Shown in pieces: positions 10,806 through 23,554 of a stretch of 64,000 nucleotides of DNA. Position 1 is the stretch's first letter. Every line of letters begins with the position of its first letter. A program made the translations under genes and the position numbers. The notes under the pieces are model-generated. The model was not told where the DNA came from. It made no database searches and worked only from the letters and a program-made list of their open reading frames with translations. Source of the stretch: Zygnema cylindricum (taxonomy: Eukaryota > Streptophyta > Zygnematophyceae > Zygnematales > Zygnemataceae); contig JBBHKE010002442.1 in the NCBI GenBank assembly GCA_037447655.1, positions 37,161 through 101,160 on the forward strand. The letters are read 5' to 3'.

Positions 10806-13800
10806 ATGATGGGAAAGCCAGGGGCAGCCATGGCTTCTGGTGGTACAGGACGTGGAATCAGAGAGGGCTCCACAACGGTAACTGAAACTGTAACTGAATA
10901 AAAAAATCTATGTTTGGAGCTATAACTGAATCTGTAACTGAATCTGTAACTGAATCTAAAACAGAATTGATAACTGGAACTAAAACTGGATTAACAATTG
11001 AAGTTCTAACTGAAACTATGGCTGAAACTATATGTGGAACTATAACCGGGGTTAAAACCGAATCTATAAGTGAATCTATGGACACATTTTGCAATATATT
11101 TTTTTTCTTTTTGATTTTTTGCTTCATTCATCAAGTATTTGACCAGTAAGTGTCGTTCAAGTTCTGAGTTAATGTCGAGAAAATCTTGATTTTGCTTTCT
11201 AATTTTATTGTTTCTACGAATATTCCTCCATTCTAATCTATTTTTGGGATTTTGCGGATCAGTTGCGATCAGTAAAAATGTGATGCTGTTCTTCTGTATC
11301 ACATTTTTATCAGTATTAATCTTCAAGACTATTCTAATATGAAGTCGTCGACTAGTCAGTTTACAAGTTTCAGAAATGCTGTTACAGGGACAGTACGTTG
11401 TACACTGCTGCTTTTGTTAATGTTTTTTCGCCCCTTCTATACACTTTTCTCTCTCCACATTTGTCCGATTTTCATTTATCGAACACCATTCAAAAGTTCC
11501 CTTCCTTTTTCCATCGCAACCATCGGATTGACAAAAAAGAGTTTAAAGGCTGAAAAGAACATTAACGCTAACAGCAATACACACTGTACTGTTTTATGGA
11601 AATGCCAACTGTGACTACACCGACACTGGTGGAATAGTGAAGTTTTTCTGCGCTTGTCAATCAAATACTTGCGTGCTAATACCAATTTACCTAGGTCCAA
11701 ATGTTGAGCTCCCCCCCTCTCTCTCCCTTCCTTTCCCTCTCTCCTTCCCCCTCCTCCATCCCTTTCTCCCCCCATTCCCTCTCCTTCCTTCCCTCCCTCT
11801 CCTCCTCCCTCTCCCTCTCTCTCTTCCTCTCTCATTCGCCAGTGTCAACGTCAATGGACCCGAATTTTACATCCTAAGGGTTTTTTTTTAATCACTCTCT
11901 TTTCCAGAAACGCACCATGAAGCTAAAACTACAAGTTAAGGTTTTTGTGTTCTCAACTTCTCCCTTGAATTGTTTGCAATTTTAAATATTCCCTTGTGAC
12001 ATGTGTCACACCCGTGGCTGCAGGTTTTGCTGGATCCAGCTGGTCTTTGTGTGACAAAGCGTCACGTGCAGGTTCGTATTTTCAACTCAATGTCAAAATT
12101 CCTTTTTTTGTTGCCATCCTTATTTTATCTTAATTGAAATATGTAATACCTTGGTTTTAATAAGTTAAAAGGAGCCAGTGGGGGAACCAAAAGTGGCTCT
12201 GCCGTAATGTCCTTTTTTTTCCCTCTATCAACCCTCTTTCCTTCCCTCTTCTCTCCCTCTTTCGTCCCTTTCCAATCCCTCTTTCATGCCCCTTTCATCC
12301 CTTTTTCATCCCTCTTTCGTCCCTTTCTCATCCCTCTTTCGTCCCTTTCTCATCCCTCCTTCCTCCCTTTTTCATTCCCTTTCATGGCCTTTCATCCCCT
12401 TCCGTCCCTCTTTCCTCTCTTTTTCTTCAATCTTTGACCCCCCCTCCTTTCGACAATGTAAGCCGCAATTGATGGCTCAAACAGATAAAAAAATATAAAA
12501 TATAAAAAATATAAAATATGTATAATATCATGTGAATATTGTGTACAAAAGTGGTGTATAAATGCACTATTGCAGGAAAAAGCAGGCATTCCTACAGAGC
12601 AACAGCGTCTCATATTCACGGCTGCAAGTGAGAGCCATGGCCCAGTTTTGCCTGCATCCACTGTAATTGACGAGAAGGACAACTTGCTTGAGGATCTTGC
12701 CACCTGGCAAGCACTTCTACGTTCTGGAGAGCAAATTATTGCTAAGTTACAGCACCCGATGGTAAGGCCTGTGCTCTTGAGGTTTATTTTCCTTATCTTA
12801 TGGATTTTTTTGGTAGGGATTATTTGTTTTTTCAGTTTCTGTGTCTTCTCTCTCACACGTTTTCAGTCCATGAATCTCTACCACTTTCTCTCTTTCTCTC
12901 TCCCCTTTTCAATTTCTTCCTCATTTTGACTATTTATCACTCTCTCTCCCCCCCCCCCGCCCCCCCCCCCCCCTCCCCCCCCCCCCCTCCCCTCCCTCCC
13001 TCCCTCCCTCTCCTTCGTCCTCCTTCCCTCCTTCTCTCCCTCTCTCTCTCATTGTGGTTGTGAATTAACATGTATCTGTTTTTCTCATGCAGGTGCAAGT
13101 CGAAGATGGGCAGCAAGATTTGCAACCATGGTTGCGTGGTGATAGTGCTCGACATTTGGAACGACTCGGAGGTAAATTCGCCTTCTTTATAATTAACTAT
13201 ATTTAATAAATTTAGGATTTTCAATTGGGTTGCTCTTGAGCAATTCAAAGTGCCGACATGTAATTGCGTGTATCTGATGTTTGCATATATAGGGTAATCA
13301 TTTTACGGGATTGCCCAATTTATCGGCCAGGAACCATAGTAATTGAAAGAAAACTGTACTATTCTTAAAGAAAACTGTACTATTCTTACAGAAAATTGTA
13401 CTATTCATACAAGAAACTGTACTATTCGTATAGTTTTGATTGCTACGATTACTGGTCAGTGACGCGAGTTGGTCCTGTCTATATAAATTACCCTATTTAG
13501 TGTTTGTTGCAGGCCTAATATTCTCTGGAACACTTATGTCTCCCATAATTTGAGTACTTTGCTATGACGTATTCTGTTGGGTCGCTGTCCTTTTCATGCA
13601 GTACCTTGTCGGGTATATCACTTAGCCTATGACCGATGGGTACCAGCCTGGCGACAGGATGGCAGTATTATTAAGGCCCCAACTAGCTCTAGCTCATTAT
13701 GTCTTCCGGTGAGCATTTTTTTTCTTTTTTTCTTTTTTTTGCTGTGGGCGTTATGAAGAACTATTCTAGAATATTATTGAATTAACTTCCTCTATTGCTG

Positions 13801-16800
13801 CTGTAATTTCTGCTTAAGGTATGGTGATATTTGGAAAGCAATAGAAATAAGAGTAAGAGCAATGCAATGCTGTTGTACCCATGTTGGAGCAGTTTTGAGG
13901 AAAGGAACTGTAGTTTCTATGGTCATTTTGTAGAACTGTAGGGTAAAACTGCTATCTTTCTGTACCATTTTGAAGATTTAAAATTGAAGTTAATAATGCT
14001 TCTTGTATTTATGTTGGAAAGTTACTTAATTTTTTTTGGCTGTCATTATTTAGCTATTGTGGTGGCACTCGAGTTTGTCTTCTGTGTTTATTGTAAATTA
14101 GGTTTTTGTCTAATTTTGGTCGGGGTTTTTTCAACAGTCATCTTGCTCTTTCCAACATCTATGCCTGGCTTCAATATTGGTACCTTTTTCTGTCTTTTAC
14201 CCAGATTGACGACCAGTTTTGCAAATCGAATTTCCGCATTGACCTTTTTGGCAAAACTGAAGGGGTCCACCTCTCAGAGCCATTCTCCTTTCACATGGGT
14301 GGACAGGAGGTTGCCACAAAAGTCTCTGCAGAGCAACAAACGGTGTGTTATCATCATGTCTCTTTTCTGATCTTCTAAAAGAAAATATCAGTTTTTATTC
14401 TTGTGGCAGCTCTTGCTCTATCCTTTCAATTTCAATAAAACTATGTGCTTCGAGGCGTTCAAATGGAACTTTTAAGACAAGTTGTTTAGTTTCAAATTGA
14501 TTTATCTCACCAAGTCCCCCCCTGGTTTCGTAAATAATTCATCAGTTTTCATTCTTGGAATTTTTTTTGAGGTTTTTCAAGTGGAAGCTGTAAGACAAAT
14601 TGGGGAATTCTGGATCTACCTTGGTGGATGCAGGCGGAATATCGGCGAAGCCATCAGCAGAGGCAGGCGAAAGCTGCCTCAGAAATTTTATTAGATTTCA
14701 AACCGATTTCGGAAATGAAAGTTGGAGTATTGGGAGGCATTTCAAGTGATGAAGCGAGCATGACTTATCTGCAAAAACTGGGCATTGGGTCCAAAGACTT
14801 GTGTATTCCCTGTGGCAAGGTAATTTTAACTTCCGCTTAGTGCATTTTTGCACATGGATATTAGTGTCAAACATTTTTGGGCAGCTATAGATTTTTAGCT
14901 TTGTGTTCAAACATTGGAATTCATTTTTGAGGTAAGCAATAGAAAGATAACCCTCTTTTTTTTCGGTCAGGACTAAATATCTGAAAAGTGTGTATTGAGA
15001 AAAGTACTTCAACGGCCTGATGGGTAGTGTTGTTGCTTAGCTTAGGATCTAATCTTACCTACTGCGGGAAAACGAGCACTTTCTTTTCTTTGTAGATGGA
15101 CATGAGCTCAGGTATCCATTATCCGTGGCAATGCAAAGAGCACCTGTGATAACTTGAAGTGGAAAGCAGGGATAATGATTGTTGTAGCCAGAAATGTGAG
15201 GAAATCGTATTTTAATTTGGTCTGGGAGACTGGAAAATATTTTTTTAAGCTGGAAATTTTTGGTAAACCCTATGCTTAGCATTTTTGGGTGGAACGGATG
15301 CGAAAGCAAGTGCAAGTGAGAATGACTCAATGGGGCTGTTATGTTACAGTTCCTGTCACGCAGAAACCTTGTCAATGGGGAACATAATGGTGAAGATAAG
15401 ATATGTAAAAGCTGTTTTTAGGGTTTTTTAGGGAGGCACTTTAATGGGACATAATCTGAATTGCATTTACTACAGTGTTCATGGATCGACATTGCTCTGA
15501 ACTTTTTTGAGAGGGCAATTGGTTTGGAGGTGGAAGTAGGAAAAAAAATTGAAATGACAAGTAATTTTAGTTTGAGGCTGATTCTATTTCCAATAAAATT
15601 GGCCCTTAATCAACACTGTTGTTACTGGGGAAATCTAGTCAGTGATGTATACCCGGATGTTTTGAACATGCAAATTGTAAACAATCCCCACTTGTGAATT
15701 GTACATAAAGTACACATGAATTTGTGAGAATGTTACTGAAGAGTTGAACCATACCAGCCTCTCCAACTGGCCCTTTAACCTACCTTAGAATTTGTCCATT
15801 TCATCTAGTGTAATAAGGCAAGGCCAGAAGAGCCTACCATTTACGATGCGGCGACTTAACAGAGCAGGGATTTTGATAGCAGTTAGTAAATATTTTGGTA
15901 GTGGTAGCAGGTCGTATGCACTTAAGGGGGTTTCTCGATGTAAAAATGCCGTTGAAATGTGTGGGATTAGATGCTTTGATCCTGTTTCCCAAAGGTGGTC
16001 AGTTATGGATAGGCCTTGTTGGTTACGGGGCAGTTGCTTTTTCTGTTTTGCTTATTTGGAATAAAAAGCTGATAAGGGAACAAGGACAAATAGACAAAAA
16101 AAACGTGTGCATGTGATCTACAAGATCTACTTTTTGCTCATGCATTTCTGATGTCTACAAGTGAAGTTGATAGCTGAAAATGAAATTTTCTTTTAACAAG
16201 CTGAAAATGAAGTCACCTCCTTTTTGTATGTACCTACGTGTGTATATTTACGTATGTCGACATTGAAAACTTTCAGTGAAACAATCCTATCATGGGTCAT
16301 AGAGTGGACGTATTCAGTTTACAGGCAAGCAACAAATGGCTGCGTTTATACTATTTTCTCTTGTTGTGGTAACCCCATTTGCTCTCTTGTGGTTAATTTT
16401 ATTTTCTCTTTTTATGGTTTATACTTTTTTCTCTCTTTGTGGTTAATACTATTTTCTTTCTTTGTGGATTTCTTGTAACAGGGACTTGACTTCACTGCTG
16501 TGGTTAATGGCAATGATTCCCCACCGTGGTTGAGGTGGGTGACTGCTGTACTGTTATTGGTGTTACAGAAATGGCTGAAAAGAAGTTTGGACCCTCTCTT
16601 GGTTGGTTATGTTTGCTTATTTTATTTTTTCCATCCGCATTGGTTCTTTTTTCTTATTTGGGCGTGCTGTATAATTTTCCTTTTGTGAACTTTTACAAGT
16701 CAGCTCCCGAGAAAATTAATCTTCTTTGGGGAAAATTCTCACTTTTTTTTTCACTTTTTTTATGCTTGTGCAGATGTCTAGTATTAACTGTGATCACAGT

Positions 16801-19800
16801 TCCCATCCAAAACATATCAGGATCTGACAGAAAAGGAAGGCATTTTCTGTCATCCTTTTTGCCTTCACGTCCAAGGGGAGATGTAGTACCTCTCCTTCTC
16901 GGACCACGATGGATGCCAGATTCATCTGCTTTACCAACTTCATGTATGGCTATGCGTTCCCCTATTAATCCTGTTAGTCCCTCACATCCCTCCTCTTCTA
17001 CCAGTTCTGTGAGAGAGAGTTCTCTCTCTCTCCCATCTTTGACTGCACAAGAAATGGGTTCATCCTCCGTTGGGAGGAATTTGGATTTCACTCTTAAACC
17101 CCAAAATTCGGATCTCAAAGACTCATATTCCACCAAAAAAGAAAAGGACCCCCAGACGAGTAAGGAAACTGGTGGTCAATCTAAGAGTGACAGAAATAAG
17201 GCCAAAAAACAGAAGGCGAAAGAAAAACGGAAGGCAAAAAACAACACAGTGAGGAGATTGAACAACGACAGGAGTGAAGGAGAGGCTCGGAGCAATACTG
17301 CCTTACGAGACGAAGGAAGATTATTGGGTTCTGAGAGAGATCCTGGGCATATCAGTCCTCAAGGCGCATGTGAACATCCCTGTTCTGTTAAATTGACATC
17401 TGCTTTTCGAGGATCAGAGGCAAGGCCTTCGAAGGACGGTCCTGGTAGTGAAGACGAGGATGGACAGGGAGGCGATAGTAGGAAAATTGAACAAAGAGAT
17501 GGTTTAGACGTGTTTCGACAACAACGTAGGCCCTCTTTTTCAAGTGATGTACCTCTTGGAGGAGGAGTTTCAGGCATTTCTGCACATAGTGGGAGGCTTC
17601 GTCACAAAAAAAAAACGCAAGGACTTGCAGAGGGAAAAAACTCCAAGCCTTGTTGTGATAAACAGCAAAGTGGGGAAATGGAAGAAGAGTGTGAGGTAGC
17701 TGAAAATCAAAAAATAAATGTCTCGGAGTCGACAAATGTCTCAGAGTTGATAAATGTTAGGGAGTCGATAAATGTTTTGAAGTCGATAAATGATTGGGAG
17801 TCATGGTTTCCTGCGACACCGGTCAGAAATGAACGAGACTGTAATGGACAAGATCCCGTTATGGATAGTCATCGATGCTCAAATGATATAGAGATGTCAG
17901 GATTAGGAAAGGAGGAACAGCAAAGATTTACAGAAGGGGTGGCAGTTTGGTCAGCGACAGCAAAGGAGGGTAGTGGGCGAGCCAATGGAGGAGGAGGAGC
18001 TGATAGTGGAAGAGGTGATAGTGGTAATGGAGGTCAAGGAGGAGGAAGAGATCTGGGGGGTAGGGGGGATGGAGGTAGTGGGCCAGGTAGAGGAGGGAGT
18101 GGCGGAGGAAGTGGAAGTGGATCAGGTAGTGGAAGCAGTGGAGGGTCAGGGAATTCTGGCAATGGTGATAGAGGGGGAGGAGGCGGAGGAGGAGGTGGAG
18201 GAGGCAAAGGTGGGCGAGGAAATGAGAGTTCAGAGGCATTTACTAGTACTATTTTCCGAGAAGAGACCTCAGATGTCTCCGATGAGACAGATCCTGAATG
18301 TGAGGGAGGGGGGCATTCGATTGGGACAGGAACATGGGCTTCTCAGGCACCTGATGATGGACGAAAGGGGGTAGGGGTAGGAAGTAATCAACAAGATAGA
18401 CCACCTCGAAAAACTGTTTTATTTTTTGCTCCACAGCAAGTACAGGAGCCTCATATGATGACGGATTATAATACGGTTAGTCATCGTGGGCCTAGGGGTG
18501 TAGGCCCTGGAGGCTTTCAAATAGGCCACGGAGGATATCTGGGCAGGAGTCATAGTGGGGGAGAGGGAGGAGGAGGATGGGGTTTTGGTGTTGAAAATTC
18601 TCAGGGTGTGGGTTTGGGTTTGGCTGGTAGTGGACCAGGGGGAGATGGAAAAGAGCATAATACCATTGGGATTTCTCCCCCTTTATTTGCACCAAAAGTT
18701 GGTGTCAGATATATTTATAACGATTTCTCGTGGAGTGCCCGTGGAAATGAGGTTGTGGGAAGAGGTGAATGGGAAACTGGAAGGGTAAATAGGAATTCTC
18801 AGACCGGTGTTGGAAATGGGGTTCCCAACGGGGTTCCTAATGGGGTCCCTAATTTTAGTAGGTTTCCTCCAACGGATCCAATTAGTCGTGGTACAAGTGT
18901 TGGTCGACAAAATGTTTTTAGAGACGGAAGGGTGAATAACACTGTGGTCGGAAACCGAATTGATATTTATCCAAAAGAAGAGGATATAATGAGAGGTAGT
19001 ACTTCTGCAAGAGGTAAGGCGGCTGCATGGAAAGGCATGACCACTCCTGTGTTAGATGTTCATGGTAAACCGAGTCCTCCAATTTTGCATGCAGTCCAAA
19101 CAGCTTCAACTTCTAAAAACTACTATGGAAATGGAGTTTTGGGACATTCTGGACGTTCGATTTCAGCTCCAGGGACACCAAACGTGTCCGGTGAACGGCA
19201 TTTTCGGGATGTGGATTTGGAAATGTACCGAAATTCTTTGGGTCAACTGCAACGTCAAACTGCAATTCAACCATTATTTTCTGCAAATGGAACATTTTTT
19301 ATGGAACCCGTCTCTTGTCCGGCTCCTCCTAATGTCGAGGGATTGGAGAGAAAAAATGATTCGAGAATCGGTTCGAGAATCAATTCAAGAGCTGAATTTT
19401 CTGAAGAGTTTCATAACAGTATTCATGGAGGCAATAATGGAGATGGGTCAGAAAAGGTGGATAAAGTGGAAAATAATGGTGTGCAATCCAGTGGTAGTGT
19501 TTCCGGACCTCCAGTACGATGGTTACTACCTTTATCTGGATATCGTAACGGATCATCACTCGTACCAATCGCTTCTTCGAACATTGACAGTCTTCTAAGC
19601 TCCTCGCAAAAACCATCTGACCATAAAAAAGGCGGTGTATATCAGTTCACTGAAAGGGTCCAAAAAACTGTTTTGGGAAGTGATAACACAAGGAATTCTC
19701 ATTGTTTTGATGTGCAACAAGCCTTTGGAAACCTTCATAACGCTACTGACCAAAACATGCTTGATCCGGTAGTACAAACTGTTGAGGACAAAGTTGATGT

Positions 19801-22800
19801 GAACGAAGAAGTGAACATTGGAAATTCAAAAAGGGAACAAAACTTAGAAGGCAATGCTCCACATGTGATGCCATCTATCCATAGAGAGCAGGGTGGAGAA
19901 GAGAAAGAAAGAAATAAGGTTACAAAAGGAAGACCTGTCTCTGATATACGAAGGTTGGAAACTTCATCAGAAATTCCTTACACCATAGCTAGTGGCTTGA
20001 TTCCAGAAGCAGAAAGAAATTTCATGGAAGCGAAACTTTCAGCAATACAAGAGGCGGTAGAGGTTTCAGCGAGATCTTCTCAAATGTCATCTAATGCTTC
20101 TGAATCTTTAGGTGAACCTTTAGCGGAATTTGAAAGAATTCTCGCATCTGTAGCTCCATCTTTGCGGGATTGTTGTTCAAATTCGGAGATGGAAACCCAC
20201 GCTTCATCGTCGCATAGGATTAAAAAAAGGGACGGCAAAGCTCATACTTGTTCACTTGAGGAACTCTGGAGATGGTATGAAGAACCTAGTGTGTATGGTT
20301 TACAAGTGAGTACAAAAGACCCTCGACGAAATGATGTCCCCTTTCAGGCTTACTTTGTTCCATTTCTTTCAGCGGTGCAATTATTCCAAGTTCAGTCGAG
20401 TAGGGCACTGATATCTGATAATGCAGATTCTAATAGCTCTTCATATATGCAATCTAAGACTGACTCAACATTGTGGGATACCGCTCCCAATCATGTGACT
20501 GCAAACTCAACCACTATTGAGGGGAATTTCAAAGGCCGTTCCAGTTTGGGGAGTGGTTTACCATCAAAGGAAATTATGGCAACACTGTTGCCCGTGCCTT
20601 CATGTGATTTAAGTGGGAACAAGAGGCATCAGGAGTATGACAGAAAAAATCATCACCGTGTTTTTGTAGAATCAGAGTCCAAAGTTGATTCTTTACGGAA
20701 TATTGACTGTGATGGAGAGTTTCCATCGTTGCTTTTCGAGTTTTTTGAGACAGAACCACCACAACACCGATTACCGATGCTTCAGAGGTAAAGTCTTTTG
20801 CTAACTCGTTGTGCTCATTTCATTTTAGTTTGAAATCGGTGATTATAATGGTCTCCTTACCTGAGTATACCTGTAATGCAATGTTATTTATTTTCTGTCT
20901 CTGTGTGTGTGTTTGTGTGTAATTTTGGAACTCTGGCCTTTGCTGGTGTATATCTGTAACCTAATGACTTTTCTTCTCTGTCTGTTTAGGAAATTGGACT
21001 TTCACCTGTGCTATTTTGAAAACCTAAACATCCTACCTCGTAAACATGAGTGCCACTTGTCAATCCTGAGAGGATATGGGGTCTAAATTGCGTAATTCCC
21101 AAGCTAGATTCTAAATTTTGTCCTTTGTTTTTTTTTTTCCTTTTTTTTTTTTCTTTTTGGGGGAAGCAGAGTACAGGCACTGGCTCTTGAAAAGCAAATG
21201 GAAGGTAGAGGTTATGGGAATGGAGCCTCTCTTTTAACTTCAGGGTTGACCGACCTCCACCCGTCATCGTGGTAAGCTCATAAATCCCTTGATATCCTCT
21301 CTAGTTCAAGGACATGTATGGATTGTTAACCACATTTCTCCATATTTTACCATATTTTTACCATATTTCACCCATATTTCACCCGACTTCCCATGTTTCT
21401 CCATATAGTTTATTGTGACCACATTCTTATGTAGAGGACATTACATGATGGTGGTAAGGACATTTATATGATGTTTTAAGTTATTGGTACTCTTTTTGTT
21501 TATATTTTTACTGTTGTTAATGTTTGACAAATTCTGACTGCGTTATATAAAAGTGCAGTCGGTCAAAGTTTGCAAACTGACCTCAGGTCTCATTCTACCA
21601 TATCTACAGTGGAGTGACATCTTTGTTTGTGTGTCAGTTATATGCCTGTTCATGTGCCGGTTATATGTATGTTTATGTGTCAGTTATATGTCTTTTTTCG
21701 TGTCAATTATATGGTCTGTTTACGTGTCAGTTGTATGTCTGTTTATGTGACAATAATGTGTCTGTATGTCTGTCTACGTGTCAGTTTTATGTCTGTTTAT
21801 GGCCAGTTATATGTCTGTTTATATGTCAGTTACATGTCAGTTGTGAATTCTGGCCTCATGTTATGAAAATGTGGTGGGTGTAAAAATTGGCATTTTTCTC
21901 TCAGGTTTGCTGTCGCATGGTATCCTATATATCGAATCGCAGAGGGACCTCTTAGGGCCGTTTTCCTCACATTTCATGTTTTGGGACATCAAAGTAGTTC
22001 CCGAGAGCAGCAATCTTGGCCTGTTGTAGGCTTTCAATGGTACAATGCTCAGGTAATTTATTTCTTTTCCTTATTATCCTGCCCCCCAAAACTACCTTTT
22101 TCTGCCCAAAGTCTCCCTTGTCCTTATTATTTTGCCCAAAATTTCCCTTTTCCTTATTATCCTTCTCGAAACCTCCCTTTTCCTTACTATCCTTCTTAAA
22201 AACTTTTCCTTATTATCTTTCTCAAAACCTCCCTTGTATTTATTCTGCCCGAAACCTCCGTTTTCCTTATTATTCTGCCGAAAGTCCTTGTCCCTTATAT
22301 TTCTGCGCATAATTTCCTTTCTTACCATGTCCCAACAAAACTTTGTGTCACCTGGAAAGTGGGTTTTCTTTTGTTAGGGTACAATTAAGAGGAGGATAGT
22401 CAAGTTTATTACGCCTGTGTTTTTTGTTTCTGTTCATTGTTTTCTTTTTTCTAATGTTTTTTCTATTTCTTTTCTGTGTATTGTTTTTCTCTGTTTCTTT
22501 TTCTCGCCGACTCTGTGTCTAATGTTTTTCCCTTGCGAAGCGTTTTTCTCTCAACAGTTTCTATCTAAAGCTGTTTCGCCTTATGCTCGTGTTTGTTTTT
22601 TTCTATAATGCCGTCTTCTGATGTTTTTTCCATTCAATAAGACTTCCGTCAGCTGTTTTTTATTTTTATTTTTTCTTTGTTTTTTTAAGTTTTCTCGAAC
22701 AGGATTCTTTTTTTTTTTTTTATATATATTTCTTTCTTCCGCACCTTTTTCTTTTTTTGTTTCTTTTTGTTTTTTTTCCTGACGCTATTTTTTGTCCAGT

Positions 22801-23021
22801 CCGAGCATTGGTTCAACATGAGAATGGAAAAAACCAACAACAACAACAATAGTACGAACGTGCCAGCTGTCATCCAATCGAGACTTACGGCTTTGGGAGG
22901 AGCCGCGGCAATTATGGCTCGAGGTCCCTCATTGGTCGGCAGTTCACAAAGAGCTAATGTAAGCGGGAAAACTCCCATTAGTCACTCAGATTACGAGTTT
23001 TTCTTAAGGAGAAGAACATAA
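10806..23021 (+). CDS. Ubiquitin-like/DUF789 protein, 13-exon model, about 1,795 aa
   Basis: Exons: 10806-10877, 11908-11940, 12024-12071, 12576-12761, 13093-13171, 13602-13708, 14205-14342, 14634-14819, 16482-16534, 16774-20787, 21170-21271, 21905-22052, 22800-23021. All have AG/GT borders and compatible phases. Exons 2-4 give a ubiquitin-like segment whose VQEKAGIPTEQQRLIF block parallels ubiquitin's IQDKEGIPPDQQRLIF. Residues to about 300 are unrecognised. Exon 10 (4.0 kb) is disordered: a basic patch KKQKAKEKRKAKNN near residue 445, INV/SES repeats, a Gly-rich run near 710-780, and a triple GVPN repeat near 980. From about 1415, FERILASVAPSL, WRWYEEPSVYGLQV, AYFVPFLSAVQLF, LLFEFFETEPPQHRLP and FAVAWYPIYRIAEGPLRAVF define DUF789, which ends DYEFF-like before the stop at 23019. 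The function of DUF789 is unknown. Exon 1 is the least certain. The UBL part and DUF789 part could still be two genes. Confidence 0.8.
10880..11075. repeat. 18-bp tandem repeat in intron 1 of the UBL-DUF789 gene
   Basis: Units of the type ACTGAATCTGTA repeat from about 10880 to 11075 with drift, so the period is a multiple of three and stays open as a (TESVTE)n-like frame. The sequence lies between the proposed first exon and the UBL exon. I treat it as intronic because no splice pair includes it. Confidence 0.7.
12945..13055. repeat. Poly-C tract in a UBL-DUF789 intron
   Basis: Runs of ten or more C separated by single G or T, then CCCTCCCTCC units. The minus strand is G-rich with many GGG blocks and is a good G-quadruplex candidate. 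It lies between exons 4 and 5. Confidence 0.9.
21605..21850. repeat. ~23-bp minisatellite in a UBL-DUF789 intron
   Basis: The unit GTCAGTTATATGTCTGTTTAT repeats with drift about ten times between exons 11 and 12. The Cys/Tyr/Val-rich frame it creates is an artefact. Confidence 0.8.
22065..22325. repeat. ~35-bp pyrimidine-rich minisatellite in the last UBL-DUF789 intron
   Basis: Units of the type CCTTATTATNCTGCCCAAAA/CTCCCTTTT recur about seven times directly after the 22052 splice donor. No coding value is seen. Confidence 0.75.
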
Positions 23022-23104
23022 AGTAGTAGATATTGTTGACTTTTAGTAATTTGGCGAAGCCAGGTTCCTACTAATACTGTCATGTTGGTATGAAATGCTT
23101 TGGG

Positions 23105-23200
23105 TACATATAAGTGGAAAAAGGAAAAAAGGAAAAAAGAGAGGAAAAAAGGAAAAAGGAAAAAAAAAGAGGAAAAAAGAAAAAGGAAAGAGGAAAATGG
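23105..23200. repeat. GGAAAAA purine tract just downstream of the DUF789 stop
   Basis: AGGAAAAA-type units, followed by a short CAGT tandem at 23217-23240. They lie in the presumed 3' UTR or flank. I saw no AATAAA close by. Confidence 0.7.
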
Positions 23201-23554
23201 AATGATTATCGATCCGGCAGTCAGTCAGTCAGTCAGTCTGGTAATTTGGCGATGATGCAAAAACTTGGAAAATTTCAAGCATTGCCCCATTCTTTTGATT
23301 CTTTATTGAATGTGATTTCCCCGTTTTGTTTTTTGAAACAAATTCAAAAGTTGTAAACGTATATTGTTTTGTATAACGTGCAATCACAGCAAAGATAATA
23401 TTAAGGCTTGGAAATGTGATTGCCTTTAAAAAAACATAGAATAACATTAAAAAAATCCAAATCTGTACAATTAGTGTGCATTCTAGCCTTGAGGTTTGAA
23501 GGTATCTCAGGAAGTATAATGTCTGGGAGGTAATAGCCCGTCTTAGAAGTTCAC

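Noticed and set aside
16526-16773. Open frame upstream of the large DUF789 exon, with ATG at 16526, as the protein start
   Set aside because: A better model has a donor at 16534/16535 and an acceptor at 16773. The T-rich stretch between them looks intronic, and the frame is open there only by chance.
23217-23240. Short CAGT array or other regular repeat as a CRISPR array
   Set aside because: This is a eukaryotic nuclear window. There are no spacer-repeat patterns, and the arrays are simple microsatellites.
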